The notes under the pieces are model-generated. The model saw only the letters and a list, made by a program, of their open reading frames with translations. It had not been told where the DNA came from and made no database searches. Below are positions 26,860 to 36,044 of a DNA stretch of 49,992 bases, in pieces (the stretch's first letter is position 1; each line of letters starts with the position of its first letter). The position numbers were made by a program, and so were the translations under genes. This DNA is from Opitutales bacterium (GTDB lineage: Bacteria > Verrucomicrobiota > Verrucomicrobiia > Opitutales > Opitutaceae): positions 1-49,992 of the forward strand of contig JABITN010000170.1 of NCBI GenBank assembly GCA_018700525.1, in the 5' to 3' direction.

Positions 26860-27093
26860 TTAGGAGGTTGGAGCGGCGATCCGGTAGGTTTCGCCTTGAT
26901 AGGAGAAGGTGTCGCCGGCTCGAAGCTTGGCGCGTTTCCTCGTATCGATTTTGCCGTTAACGCTTACTTTTCCATCGGCGATAACCGTTTTTCCTTCTCC
27001 GCCGCTGCCGACGAGGCCTTCGAATTTCAGGACTTGGCAGAGTTCGATGAGATCGGAGTTTATGGTGATGTTTTTAGGCGATTCGGCCATCAT
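26860..27093 (-). CDS. Small S4-domain RNA-binding protein (YbcJ-like)
   Basis: A 77-residue protein that is essentially one S4 domain: ELCQVLKFEGLVGSGGEGK, then VIADGKVSVNGKIDTRKRAK and LRAGDTFSYQGETY. This matches the stand-alone YbcJ-type S4 proteins, which bind RNA and whose exact role is not settled. It lies 22 bp after the PDZ-protein gene on the same strand, so probably co-transcribed. The 175 bases between it and thyA show no feature I can support. Confidence 0.85.
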   Translation of the reverse strand: MMAESPKNITINSDLIELCQVLKFEGLVGSGGEGKTVIADGKVSVNGKIDTRKRAKLRAGDTFSYQGETYRIAAPTS

Positions 27094-27115
27094 GATCGAG
27101 CGGTATAGCGTTACC

Positions 27116-28414
27116 CTAGGGACTGTCGATGTCTTTTCGTCTAGCGTCTGGGTCGAGAATTAGCAAGTCACGCTCGACTGTGACCGAATGTTCCTCGAGT
27201 TCTCCCGTGGTTTCGTTTTTTCTCAGGACGAGAATTTCGACAGACGAGCCGGGAGCGCCGCGCAGAAAGCCGACTGTTTCGCCAAGAGGAATACCGTAGA
27301 GTTCGTTGGCAGTTCCGTCTGTTTCGCGCGATTGGACAATTAGATCGCCTTCTCGAATATTCGTCGATTCCAAGGCTCCTCCCGATAGGATAGCTCCGAT
27401 TTTAGGGAATCCATTTTCTGTGCTAAGCATTGCTCCAATTCCTTTAGGCGTGGCTTCGTAGACGGCTTGCAACCCTGCGTCCCTCTCGCTGCTATTCGCT
27501 AGGCTTTCAACCCAATCGAGTGCCTCGGCGGTGCCTTTGAGGGCGAGGGCGGCTGAGATGGCTTCGATTGCGAGGAGCCGACTTTCGGCTTGCTTCATCG
27601 TATCCAGTCTTTCGATGAGTCCGTTTGGATCGCGTTCTGCCCAGTTTGTTAGCAGGCTATTCGAAAAACGGTCTTTTTCCCAATCGGTCCATTCGTCAGC
27701 GATCGCGAAGACGTTATCGGGATCGAAGTCGGGTTGGCCAGGAACGAGGCGGGCCGCGATTTCGGAACGCCCGGGATTATCGGCGAAAGCATCCATCCAG
27801 GCTTGGGTGATGGCGGGGTCAGCATCAGAGCGGGCAAGGAGCGATGCTAGCGAGACTTCCAGCCCGAGGCCTCTTCCGGACATGTTGAGTATGCGTCTTC
27901 CTCGATCTTCGAGTGGGTTTGGGTTTCCGGGTTCAGACGTGCCGGTCCATTCGGCAACAAGCGTTTTCAACGCAAAATCGCGGATAGAGCCTTCTTGAGC
28001 TGTCGCAATCGTCAAAGCGTCGTTAGGCGAACTGAACGTTGCGATATTCGTAAAGAGGCCTGATATGAAAAGGGCTTGTTCGCGACCTTTTAGAGATTTC
28101 GCTTCGAGAAGCGCTTCTTCGAATCTGATCAATCCAGCATCGTAGCCGCGAGCTCGCCAGTCGGTTGGAGCTTCTGGAGGCGTATCGATTTGAACGGTTT
28201 CCAAAGGTTCGGGTTTGGATTCGAGTGGGGGCGTTTCGACTGACGGCCGCGAGTCAGCGGTGGGGTCTTCCGTTTCACTGACGGAAGAAATAGGCTTCTC
28301 ATTGGATCGATTGCCTTGGCGAAAGCCCATTGCGAACGATAGGCCTCCGATAAGGGCGACTGCTGTCAGCTGGATTGCGAGACGGGAAAGCGGGCGTCGA
28401 TGAGTGGGTTTCAT
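27116..28414 (-). CDS. Membrane-anchored protein with a C-terminal PDZ-like domain
   Basis: A 432-residue protein. One N-terminal membrane segment (LAIQLTAVALIGGLSFAMGF) is followed by an acidic Pro-rich linker (about 35-80), an alpha-helical middle of HEAT/TPR-like helices (about 90-320, rich in Ala and Trp/Asp turns) and a C-terminal PDZ-like domain (about 325-420: GIGAMLSTENGFPKIGAILS, NIREGDLIVQS, ETVGFLRGAPGSSVEILVLR). The PDZ part is of the type in CtpA proteases, but no peptidase domain is present. Probably a periplasmic adaptor or scaffold. Upstream partner of the S4 gene. Confidence 0.65.
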   Translation of the reverse strand: MKPTHRRPLSRLAIQLTAVALIGGLSFAMGFRQGNRSNEKPISSVSETEDPTADSRPSVETPPLESKPEPLETVQIDTPPEAPTDWRARGYDAGLIRFEEALLEAKSLKGREQALFISGLFTNIATFSSPNDALTIATAQEGSIRDFALKTLVAEWTGTSEPGNPNPLEDRGRRILNMSGRGLGLEVSLASLLARSDADPAITQAWMDAFADNPGRSEIAARLVPGQPDFDPDNVFAIADEWTDWEKDRFSNSLLTNWAERDPNGLIERLDTMKQAESRLLAIEAISAALALKGTAEALDWVESLANSSERDAGLQAVYEATPKGIGAMLSTENGFPKIGAILSGGALESTNIREGDLIVQSRETDGTANELYGIPLGETVGFLRGAPGSSVEILVLRKNETTGELEEHSVTVERDLLILDPDARRKDIDSP

Positions 28415-28581
28415 TTTCGAGTTGAGGTAGATGCTTAGTCAGCGAGAACAGGTGAAAGTGCCATAGCGGTTTCGGTGAATTTCAGTTTTGCCTCAGTGAG
28501 TGTCGAAAGGGGCCTTGAAATCGGGAATAGATAGTGTACGGCTAATCACACACGTGTTTGTATAAAAATTTACCTCTTATC

Positions 28582-30462
28582 ATGTTTCGCTACACAACCG
28601 TCATCGCCGCGCTATTGCTGGCTTCTGTTTCAATGGCTCAAAAGCCCAACATCGTTTGGATCAGCGCCGAGGATATTAGCGCTCACTTGGGGTGTTACGA
28701 TGATCCGCACGCGATTACGCCTCATTTGGATAAACTGGCGACGGAGGGTATGCGCTACACGCATGCGTTTACGACGGCTGGCGTGTGCGCTCCGTGTCGG
28801 AGTGGAATCATTACGGGCATGTACCAGACTACTCTCGGGACGCAGCATATGCGTGGATCGGCTCAGCTGCCTGCGGAGATTAAACCGTTTCCGACCTATC
28901 TTCGACAAGCGGGCTATTACTGCACGAATAACAGTAAAACAGACTATCAGTTCGAAACGCCGAAAGGGAGTTGGGACGATTCGAATGGCAAGGCGCATTG
29001 GCGAAATCGAGAAGACAAAGATCAGCCTTTCTTTTCCGTATTCAACTTTACCGGATGTCATGAAAGCGGTATTGCGAGCGAGAAGAAGTATTTTGAAGTG
29101 ACCAAGGATTTGACGCCAGACCAACGACAGGATGCGAATGCGTTGACGACGTTTCCTCCTTATTATCCGGATACGCCAGCGGCACGCGAAGACTGGAAGC
29201 GCAATTACGAGTTGATTACGGCGATGGATGCTTGGGCGGGCGACTTGATCGCTCAGTTGAAGGAGGACGGGCTCTACGAGAATACGATAATCTTCTACTG
29301 GTCCGATCACGGCGTCGGACTGCCGCGCGCCAAGCGCTGGCTCTATGACTCGGGAACACGGGTACCATTGATTGTGCGAATACCGGAATCGTTGCGCGAA
29401 TCGGGACAAGGCGTGCCGAGGACAGTAACCGATCGTTTAGTAAGTTCGATTGATTTTGGACCGACTGTTTTGAATCTAGCGGGGATCGCCGTTCCGAGCC
29501 ACGTGCAAGGAAAACCTTTCCTCGGTAGCAACCCAGCGACTCCACGCGAATTCGTTTTCGGGGCCCGCGATCGTATGGACGAGCGATACGACATAATACG
29601 CATGTCGCGGGACAAACGTTATAAGTACATTCGTAATTACGAGCCACTTAAAACGTATTACCAGTTTATGAATACGCCGGAGAAAGGCGCGACCATGGCG
29701 GATTTGCGTCGCTTGCACGAAGCGGGTAAATTGCCTCCGGCTGCGGAATATTATTTTTCGCCAACGAAGCCCGTCGAAGAGCTTTACGATACGTGGACGG
29801 ACCCTCATGAGATTCGGAACATAGCGGCGGAACCCGGTAATGCGGATAAGCTTTCGCGATTGCGGGATGCTCACTTGGATTGGGTTAAGCGAACGGGCGA
29901 TACAGGCTTGATAGCGGAACCGATTATTTTGGAACGCGAGAAAACTATTGGGCACCGCTATGGGATTTTGCGTCAGAGCAATGACCCGACCTTTTCGGAT
30001 CGCTTGGCTGATATCGCAGTTCAGGCTTCGGAAGGGCCCACAGCCTTGCCGAAGTTGTTGAAGGCGATGAAGGATGGCGATGCGGCTATACGTTATTGGG
30101 GAGCGGTTGGGATTGCCAACATAGGGGCGCCGGCGCGTTCGGCAGCTAAAACAATGCGGGCTGCGTTGAAGGATGAATCAGCAGTTGTACGGATTGCAGC
30201 AGCACGGGCATTGTGTAGGCTAGATATGCCAAAGGCGGCGTTGCCGGTTCTCGTAGGCGAGCTAGATCGCGGCGAGCAGTGGGAGCGATTGCACGCGGCG
30301 ATTGTTCTCGATCAGATTGATGAAATGGCCCGTCCTGTTGTTGTCGAAATGCATGCGGCGCTGAAACCACGGGAGGATTTGTATGCGAAAGGCAAGTACA
30401 CCGTTCGCGTTCTCAATCGTGCGTTGAATCAGCTCGAAGGAACGACGCGGGCGGTTCCGTAA
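28582..30462 (+). CDS. Exported sulfatase with C-terminal HEAT-like repeats
   Basis: A 626-residue S1_8-like sulfatase. The signal peptide ends at SVSMAQ. VWISAEDISAHLGCYDD carries the first metal ligands and the formylglycine motif is C69-A-P-C-R in GVCAPCRSGIITG; the second Cys at the x position is unusual. FYWSDHGVGLPRAKRWLYDSG fits heparan-N-sulfatase-like members. After about residue 470 come three HEAT-like helical repeats (ALPKLLKAMKDGDAAIRYWG, SAAKTMRAALKDESAVVRIA, AALPVLVGELDRGEQWERLH), perhaps for partner or surface binding. ATG 28582 is preferred to TTG 28558 because it starts the signal peptide. Probably monocistronic. Confidence 0.92.
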   Translation: MFRYTTVIAALLLASVSMAQKPNIVWISAEDISAHLGCYDDPHAITPHLDKLATEGMRYTHAFTTAGVCAPCRSGIITGMYQTTLGTQHMRGSAQLPAEIKPFPTYLRQAGYYCTNNSKTDYQFETPKGSWDDSNGKAHWRNREDKDQPFFSVFNFTGCHESGIASEKKYFEVTKDLTPDQRQDANALTTFPPYYPDTPAAREDWKRNYELITAMDAWAGDLIAQLKEDGLYENTIIFYWSDHGVGLPRAKRWLYDSGTRVPLIVRIPESLRESGQGVPRTVTDRLVSSIDFGPTVLNLAGIAVPSHVQGKPFLGSNPATPREFVFGARDRMDERYDIIRMSRDKRYKYIRNYEPLKTYYQFMNTPEKGATMADLRRLHEAGKLPPAAEYYFSPTKPVEELYDTWTDPHEIRNIAAEPGNADKLSRLRDAHLDWVKRTGDTGLIAEPIILEREKTIGHRYGILRQSNDPTFSDRLADIAVQASEGPTALPKLLKAMKDGDAAIRYWGAVGIANIGAPARSAAKTMRAALKDESAVVRIAAARALCRLDMPKAALPVLVGELDRGEQWERLHAAIVLDQIDEMARPVVVEMHAALKPREDLYAKGKYTVRVLNRALNQLEGTTRAVP

Positions 30463-30924
30463 ATTATTATAATTCGTATCGATAACCTCTCTCTTTAAGC
30501 AAATTGGGCGGGTCTGTTTTAATGGGATTCGCGTTTGCCTAGGTCTGTTTCTTCTTGGACGAAAGTTTGAATATGAGTAGGAGGGAGAGGAGGATTGCCG
30601 AAATGATCAGAGCGTAGCGAAGTAGCTTCTGTTCATTGGAGTTTTGAGGATGATTCGATGAATTGAACAATGGGGTTAAGTATTTAGCGAACTGATAGAG
30701 GATGTCTTGTTGGCTGTGGAAATGCGTCTAAGGACGAAATGATTTCGATAATAAGGGAGCGAGGTGTTCGTAGCCTCAGGTTTAGGGAGGAATGGCCGCT
30801 TGCCACTATTCTGAATTTCCTAGCAAGAAGCCAGCGAAGGCTTAGTCGGAATTGCTAAGAAATAGGGATGAAATGCAAAGCTTTGTCTCGATTTACGATG
30901 TTAGACTGTGTCTTCATGTTATCC
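30463..30924. other. Long intergenic stretch with a possible small gene remnant
   Basis: About 460 bases between the HEAT-tailed sulfatase and the PHP-domain gene. Apart from the minus-strand open stretch at 30539-30727 listed separately, I see no gene, strong hairpin or tandem repeat. The PHP-gene frame is open back to 30868, but those codons look like extension upstream of the signal peptide. Confidence 0.5.
30539..30727 (-). pseudogene. Possible C-terminal remnant of a small membrane protein
   Basis: Between a TAG at 30730-30728 and a TAG at 30541-30539 the minus strand is open for 62 codons, reading DILYQFAKYLTPLFNSS, then LLRYALIISAILLSLLLIFK and a basic tail SSKKKQT. This is a convincing single membrane helix with a positive cytoplasmic end. 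There is no ATG or GTG, only an internal TTG, so it may be the surviving 3' end of a lost gene. Could also be chance. Confidence 0.3.
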
Positions 30925-32217
30925 ATGAAGGTCTACCCCGTCGTTTTCTTTGCTTTTATATTTTCGCTCGCTTCCGGTTTTTTGTCTGCGAGCGGCGGCG
31001 AACGCTGGTACCGGGGGAATACGCACACGCATACCCTGTGGTCGGACGGCGATGATTTACCGGAGTCGGTCGCCGATTGGTACAAACGGCATGGGTATCA
31101 TTTTCTTGTGTTGTCGGATCACAATATTCTTTCGCGCGGAGAGCGTTGGAAGACGTTGCGAGCGGATGAAGCGGTACCTGTGTTGCAAAAGGCTGCAAAG
31201 CGTTGGGGAAAGGATCACGTTCAAACGCGTATTCACGAGGGAGAGAAACAGGTGCGCCTGATGCCGCTTTCAGAGGTGCGGAAATTAGTAGAGAAACCTA
31301 AGAAGTTCATCATGATCGAGGGCATTGAATTAACGTCGGGTCCCAGCGGCTTCGCTGTGCATTCTAATCCTTTAAACGTTAGCGAGCATCTAGAAGTGCA
31401 TCGTAAAACGAGCCGATCCGTGGTGGAGGATTTAGCGGATCACGAACGCCTCGTCTATGAGCATCAGGCCAAGACTGGCGATCCGGTCTTCTGGCAGGTG
31501 AATCACCCCAATTATAAGTTTTCAGTTACGGGCGAAATGCTGGCTGACATTGAAGGTTTGCATGGGGTGGAGATTATGAATTCCAGCTCGAATTGCTTTA
31601 ACCTTGGCGACGGTAGTCGGCCTTCGTTAGAGCGAATCTGGGACATCGCGAATACGCTGCGCTTGAAGCGCGGCGGGTTGCCTCCAATCTATGGAACGGC
31701 TACGGACGACACGCACGATTATCATGTCGGTGACTATGTGATGAACGCTCCAGGAACGTCCTGGGTGATGGTGCGGGCACGCGCGTTGACGCCCAATGCG
31801 ATTGCGAAAGCAATGCAACAAGGGATGTTCTATTCTACTACGGGCGTAATCCTCAAGAAGCTGGAGTTCGATGCGGAAGCAGGGACCTTGACCGTGGTAG
31901 TCAAAAAAAAGAAAGGGCTGAACTATCGTATCGATTTTATTGGTACGCACAAAGAAGCGTCGCTGGATCATGAGGAAGTGGAAGCGATCGTTGACGAGAA
32001 AGGACTTTCGCATCCGGTGACCGCGGACTATGCGGACGAACGGATTGGCATGTCGCTGCAATCGACCGAAGGTTCGAAGGCCGTTTATCGGATGACTGGC
32101 GACGAGCTCTACGTCAGAGGGGTGGTGCATTGCGATGCGCCTCCGTATTTTAAATACGATGCGTATAGCGATTTCGTCCAAAAAGCCTGGACTCAGCCAG
32201 TGGGATGGAAGAATTGA
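30925..32217 (+). CDS. Exported PHP-domain metallo-phosphoesterase-like protein
   Basis: A 430-residue protein. ATG 30925 begins a signal peptide ([20 protein letters not shown]). The PHP metal site is visible as [12 protein letters not shown] at 31-42, VLSDHN at 62-67, IEGIEL, QVNHPNY and TATDDTHDY, so most His/Asp ligands are present. A C-terminal beta domain (about 330-430) follows. PHP domains hydrolyse phosphoesters; exported forms in PVC bacteria often sit beside sulfatases and DUF1080 proteins, but their substrate is unclear. The DUF1080 gene starts 28 bp downstream, so the two likely form an operon. Confidence 0.82.
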   Translation: MKVYPVVFFAFIFSLASGFLSASGGERWYRGNTHTHTLWSDGDDLPESVADWYKRHGYHFLVLSDHNILSRGERWKTLRADEAVPVLQKAAKRWGKDHVQTRIHEGEKQVRLMPLSEVRKLVEKPKKFIMIEGIELTSGPSGFAVHSNPLNVSEHLEVHRKTSRSVVEDLADHERLVYEHQAKTGDPVFWQVNHPNYKFSVTGEMLADIEGLHGVEIMNSSSNCFNLGDGSRPSLERIWDIANTLRLKRGGLPPIYGTATDDTHDYHVGDYVMNAPGTSWVMVRARALTPNAIAKAMQQGMFYSTTGVILKKLEFDAEAGTLTVVVKKKKGLNYRIDFIGTHKEASLDHEEVEAIVDEKGLSHPVTADYADERIGMSLQSTEGSKAVYRMTGDELYVRGVVHCDAPPYFKYDAYSDFVQKAWTQPVGWKN

Positions 32218-32245
32218 GACTTTAAAACAACTTAGATATAAGACT

Positions 32246-32941
32246 ATGAAAATACTAATAATTGGATTGATCGTTTTGTTGGGAAGTGGCTTTTCTGGGG
32301 CAGACGAACCTTTGTCGTTTAAGCCCTTGTTCAATGGTAAGAACCTGGATGGTTGGGTGGATGTGAATACGGGACCGGATACTTGGTCCGTGAAAGACGG
32401 AATGATCGTTTGCCAAGGTCTGCCGATTGGAGTGATGCGCTCGGATCGGCAATACGAGAATTTCATTTTGGAAATCGAATGGATGCATTTGGAAGCCGGC
32501 GGAAATTCGGGCGTGTTTGTTTGGAGCGAAGGCGAAGTTAACAGCGCTAATCGCTTGCCGAACGGAATGGAGGTTCAGATGCTGGAGCTGGAGTACCCGG
32601 TGATTCACAACCGAGTTAAGGAATACGTAAGCGGAGAGCTTTTCGGAGCAGGAACGGTGACGGCTATTCCCGATCATCCACGCGGAAAGCGGAGCTCGTC
32701 ACCGGAATATCGCTGCAAGGGCAAGGGAGAATGGAATAAGTATACGGTCGTTTGCGTGGATGGAACGGTTAAGTTGTCGATCAACGGAAAATTCGTGAAT
32801 GGCATTCGCAATTCTTCGGTTAAGAAAGGGTATCTTTGTTTGGAGTCGGAAGGGGCTCAGGTACGTTTCCGCAATATACGGATTATGGAGTTGCCGGAAG
32901 GAATGGCAAAAGGTTCGGAGATCGTGCCGGTAGTCGATTGA
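32246..32941 (+). CDS. Exported DUF1080 (3-keto-disaccharide hydrolase-like) protein
   Basis: A 231-residue protein: signal peptide ([19 protein letters not shown]) and one DUF1080 jelly-roll domain beginning [19 protein letters not shown], a signature of the family, with [20 protein letters not shown] and [10 protein letters not shown] further in, and [13 protein letters not shown] at the end. Some members cleave 3-keto-glucosides; others are only binding proteins. ATG 32246 is chosen for the signal peptide. Second gene of a probable operon with the PHP protein. Confidence 0.87.
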   Translation: MKILIIGLIVLLGSGFSGADEPLSFKPLFNGKNLDGWVDVNTGPDTWSVKDGMIVCQGLPIGVMRSDRQYENFILEIEWMHLEAGGNSGVFVWSEGEVNSANRLPNGMEVQMLELEYPVIHNRVKEYVSGELFGAGTVTAIPDHPRGKRSSSPEYRCKGKGEWNKYTVVCVDGTVKLSINGKFVNGIRNSSVKKGYLCLESEGAQVRFRNIRIMELPEGMAKGSEIVPVVD

Positions 32942-33075
32942 ACTGGAGAAGCGTAGATCGGTCAATAATGGCGAAAGAATCGTCAAAATTGGGCGAAACT
33001 GCATATTGTAGGAAAATAAATGAGGATAAGTTTCGCTTTGCGGGACATCCGTGCGATCGCCCCTGCTATCACTAT

Positions 33076-33090
33076 CTGACGGGACGTCAG
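33076..33090. terminator. Short perfect hairpin between convergent genes
   Basis: CTGACG (33076-33081), loop GGA, CGTCAG (33085-33090). It lies between the DUF1080 gene and the convergent GtrA gene. No T-run, so only a weak terminator candidate. Confidence 0.3.
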
Positions 33091-33122
33091 AGCGATGCTC
33101 GACGAGTCTGAATCAAAGGGTT

Positions 33123-33524
33123 TTAGGCTTTCTCTGCAGGCTCGCGAAAAACGAACCACTTTTGGCCTACGAAATTCCAGCAGGCCCAGGCGAATGTGGC
33201 GAGGAGGAAGGCCGGTTTAGCGCTCTGATCCAGAGCTATCGTGGCATCGTAAACGAGGCTGTTGAGTACCCAACCAGTCAGATAGACGCATGCGAATCGA
33301 ATGGGTTCGCTGCGATTGAAGGATCGATGGCGAAACGTGAAATGTTTGTGGGCGAAGAACCCCCAAACTGAAACGCATGCGAAGCTGATTCGTTTTGCCC
33401 AAGAGCCATCGATGTCGAGCTGACTTGTCAGCCCCAAGTAAACTCCAGCGTCGATAGTAAAAGAGACTCCGCTTACGAGGATGAAGCGGAAGATCTCAGA
33501 TAGGAGTTTGCGGCGATCTAACAT
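33123..33524 (-). CDS. GtrA-family membrane protein
   Basis: A 133-residue protein with four predicted membrane helices and the GtrA/DPMS layout: LLSEIFRFILVSGVSFTIDA starts helix one, RISFACVSVWGFFAHKHFTFR holds the conserved helix-two to loop motif, and NFVGQKWFVFR ends the protein. GtrA proteins are thought to flip or assist polyprenyl-linked sugars for cell-surface glycans. The frame is open to 33656, but ATG 33524 (MLDRRKLLSE) gives the family start. No glycosyltransferase neighbour is present, which is unusual for gtrA. Confidence 0.85.
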   Translation of the reverse strand: MLDRRKLLSEIFRFILVSGVSFTIDAGVYLGLTSQLDIDGSWAKRISFACVSVWGFFAHKHFTFRHRSFNRSEPIRFACVYLTGWVLNSLVYDATIALDQSAKPAFLLATFAWACWNFVGQKWFVFREPAEKA

Positions 33525-33699
33525 TGGGAAGTAGAAGATTTGGCCTCGGATGGAGAAAGAGAAGGTCATGGGAAGCAAATGTTTTTTTAGAGAAGGCCGT
33601 AAGGCTCTCGGTCGAGAGCATTTCAAGCTTGCGGCTTGATCGAAGAAAACGAGCATCGGCGGAACACTCTATCCATACCCCAATCAATTAGGTTCTATT

Positions 33700-34245
33700 A
33701 TGAGCAAGAAAATACTTATTATGACCGGCGACGGCGGCGAGAGTTATGAAGTTCTTTACGGACTGCATCGATTCCAAGAGGCGAACTACGAGGTCGACAT
33801 TGCGGCTCCGTCCAAGAGGCCTTTGAATTTGGTCCTGCACGACTTTGCTCCGGGCTGGGATACTTATATCGAGAAACCGGGCTACGTAGCCGAGTCCAAC
33901 GTGGACTTTGGGGAAGTGGTTGTCGATGATTACGAGGCGATCTTACTGATTGGAGGACGCGCTCCGGAGTACTTGAGAAACGATCCCAAGGTGCTCGAGA
34001 TTGTCAGAGAATTTCACGTAAAGGACAAGTGGATCTACAGCATTTGCCACGGTATCCAAATCTTAGCGACCGCGGGATTGTTGGGCGATGTCGACGTGAC
34101 TTGCTACGAGCATTGCCGTCCGGAGGCCGAAGCGGCTGGCGGAAAGTGGCTACGCCCGGAAGCCGTTATTGATGGCAAGATCATCAGCGGACAGACCTGG
34201 ATTTCGCATCCGGATTTCTATCGCCTGATATTCCAAAACCTCTAG
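33700..34245 (+). CDS. DJ-1/PfpI-family protein
   Basis: A 181-residue cytoplasmic protein of the class I glutamine-amidotransferase-like fold. The nucleophile elbow has Cys116 in YSICHGIQIL, Glu14 at GDGGESYE is in the position of the conserved DJ-1 glutamate, and LLIGGRAPEYL is the typical strand-turn. The family includes proteases, glyoxalases and deglycase-like stress proteins; the exact activity cannot be chosen. The 181-residue length fits the PfpI type. Single gene, divergent from gtrA. Confidence 0.88.
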   Translation: MSKKILIMTGDGGESYEVLYGLHRFQEANYEVDIAAPSKRPLNLVLHDFAPGWDTYIEKPGYVAESNVDFGEVVVDDYEAILLIGGRAPEYLRNDPKVLEIVREFHVKDKWIYSICHGIQILATAGLLGDVDVTCYEHCRPEAEAAGGKWLRPEAVIDGKIISGQTWISHPDFYRLIFQNL

Positions 34246-34258
34246 GCAGGCGAATAGC

Positions 34259-34594
34259 TTAATGGCTAGTTTTAGGTGACGATTCGCCGGATTCGTCGCC
34301 TTCTTCGTTTTCTAAGGGCATGCCTTCGTAAGAGTAGGCTTGTCGAGTACGCCTGTATCGTCGAGTCGGCTTGAGAAAACGTCCAAATAAAACGCCGAAA
34401 ACAATACCGCAAGCTGCCCCAATCGCTATCCCGACAAACGGATCGAATTCGGATGCCGAGGCAATTCCAAGACCTAGTCCAACACCGACAACGAGACCGA
34501 AGTGCATCCCTACGGGTACGTTCTCGGCCCGGGCTTTTCGGGAATATCGCTCTTTGGAGCGATTGGCCATTCGAACTATTAGGAGGTCAGTCAT
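34259..34594 (-). CDS. Small glycine-rich membrane protein, unknown function
   Basis: A 111-residue protein with a basic N-terminus, two glycine-zipper membrane helices (GMHFGLVVGVGLGLGIASAS and VGIAIGAACGIVFGVLFGRF) and an acidic, serine-rich tail. No family that I can name. It is convergent with the DJ-1 gene with a 13-bp gap. The two Gly-rich helices suggest tight helix packing or oligomerisation. Codon usage is like its neighbours, so I treat it as real. Confidence 0.6.
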   Translation of the reverse strand: MTDLLIVRMANRSKERYSRKARAENVPVGMHFGLVVGVGLGLGIASASEFDPFVGIAIGAACGIVFGVLFGRFLKPTRRYRRTRQAYSYEGMPLENEEGDESGESSPKTSH

Positions 34595-34815
34595 AGTTTG
34601 TACGTTTACGTGTTATTTACAATAGCACGAAAACACGGAATGTCTATCAGGATGTCGCCGGGCGATTGCGTAGGGGGAAGCCTCAGGTAGTTTTGACTAG
34701 TTCGGGAGATCTCTTTATGCTCGACTTTTTAAGGTAAGAAAATTCTTTTGAAATATGTGATTGGATATCGGGCCGGATTGCGGCAGATCCAAAACCTCAA
34801 CCCACGAAGCAACGA

Positions 34816-35466
34816 GTGAAAGACGGTAAGTACAAAGGAGCCCACTGGGAGACCCGCCGAGAAATCCTCAATAAGCTGAAAATGCGAGGAGCCTTGCCGA
34901 GCAGTGTGATGGCCGAAGAGTTGGGGATTTCGTCGATGGCAGTACGCCAGCATCTTCGGGAGTTGGGCGAAGCTGGAGACGTTACTTCTGAAGATGTCTC
35001 GCGAGGGAAGGGGCGGCCAACCAAATTTTGGGAACTTACGGCAAATGCGAATCGCCATTTCTCGGATCGTCATCGTGATTTGATTCTCGATTTGTTGAGC
35101 GGCTTGAGCGAGACGGTGGGATCGGAAGGGATGGATGCACTTTTGAAACGGCGTGGAACGGCGCAGGTTGAGGTGTACTCGAAGAAGGTGGACCGATCGG
35201 CGTCTTTGTTTCGGCAGGCTAAGGCTTTAGCCAAATTACGCTCGGAGGAGGGCTATATGGCTGATGTCGAAAAAGACGAAGCGGGGGTGTGTTATCTTGT
35301 TGAGAATCATTGCCCGATTTGCGCTGCGGCGGAAAATTGTGCGGGGTTCTGCACGGGGGAACTGAGTGTATTTCAACAAACATTCGGAGACGCGGTAAGT
35401 GTTGAGCGGACCGAGCATTTGATGACCGATTCGAGGCGCTGCGTTTACCGTATCGCTCCGAAGTAG
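34816..35466 (+). CDS. SufR-like iron-sulfur transcription regulator
   Basis: A 216-residue protein with a GTG start. Residues 12-60 form a winged helix-turn-helix (LPSSVMAEELGISSMAVRQH), followed by GKGRPTKFWELT and a dimerisation region. The C-terminus carries a Cys cluster, HCPICAAAENCAGFC (Cys166, 169, 175, 179) plus Cys159 and Cys209, suited to hold an Fe-S cluster. This is the layout of SufR-type repressors, which sense cluster status and control suf genes. No suf genes are next to it, so its target is elsewhere or different. Single gene, convergent with the CheX remnant. Confidence 0.78.
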   Translation: MKDGKYKGAHWETRREILNKLKMRGALPSSVMAEELGISSMAVRQHLRELGEAGDVTSEDVSRGKGRPTKFWELTANANRHFSDRHRDLILDLLSGLSETVGSEGMDALLKRRGTAQVEVYSKKVDRSASLFRQAKALAKLRSEEGYMADVEKDEAGVCYLVENHCPICAAAENCAGFCTGELSVFQQTFGDAVSVERTEHLMTDSRRCVYRIAPK

Positions 35467-35525
35467 GATCAGCGGATCGCTTCGCCAAAGATCCGAGACC
35501 TTTGACTGACTAATAAGGAAAGCTT

Positions 35526-36044
35526 TTAATTGTCCGAAAGCATTAGGTCGGCGAAGATTGGAAAGCCGTCGACTTCGAAAGTGAAGCGAAACTGATCGTT
35601 GGTTCCTGCAGTGTTGATCGCCATTCGTTTGCCTTGCATAATGGTCGGAATGGTCAAAGTGGAGGGGAGTCCGAGGTTGGCCATACAGTTTTTAAATGTG
35701 CCGGCGAACATGTTGGCCAATTCGCCGCAAACGTCGCGTACGGTATCGTCGTCGAGTTCCGGATCTTCAATGCCGGTGATCCGTTTTGCAGCGTGATAGG
35801 CAAACCGGTTGCCCATGAATAGGTAGCAAACGCCATTGATCTCTCCTGCAAAACCAACGCATGACGCGAATATGTGTGTACTGGGATCTCTAATGGGATC
35901 GATTGCGGGGCTGAGAGTTTGGCTACCGCGGTAGGCTTCTTGACCTAGAAATTAGCACTTGGCGTGAGCCATTGTCGTGAAGACTTTGACGAGCGAGTGG
36001 CTTAGGTATTTTTGAATTTGCTCTACAGGTACGGAGACGGACAT
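35526..36044 (-). pseudogene. CheX-like chemotaxis phosphatase interrupted by an in-frame TAA
   Basis: From ATG 36044, 30 codons (MSVSVPVEQIQKYLSHSLVK...) reach a TAA at 35954-35952; the same frame then continues with FLGQEAYRGSQTLSPAID to the stop at 35526. Joined, it is a complete 171-residue CheX/CheC-like domain, with GFAGEINGVCYL, ELDDDTVRDVCGELANMFAG and FRFTFEVDGFPIFADL. CheX proteins dephosphorylate CheY-P. One substitution explains the break. A shorter product from ATG 35816 would lack about 40% of the domain. Probably a recent pseudogene or a sequence error. Confidence 0.8.

Noticed and set aside
10109-35954. Genetic code with TAA read as an amino acid
   Set aside because: TAA clearly ends intact genes here (for example nhaC at 1717-1719 and blaI at 39331-39333), and other long genes have no internal TAA. 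Two isolated stops are better explained by mutation or error.
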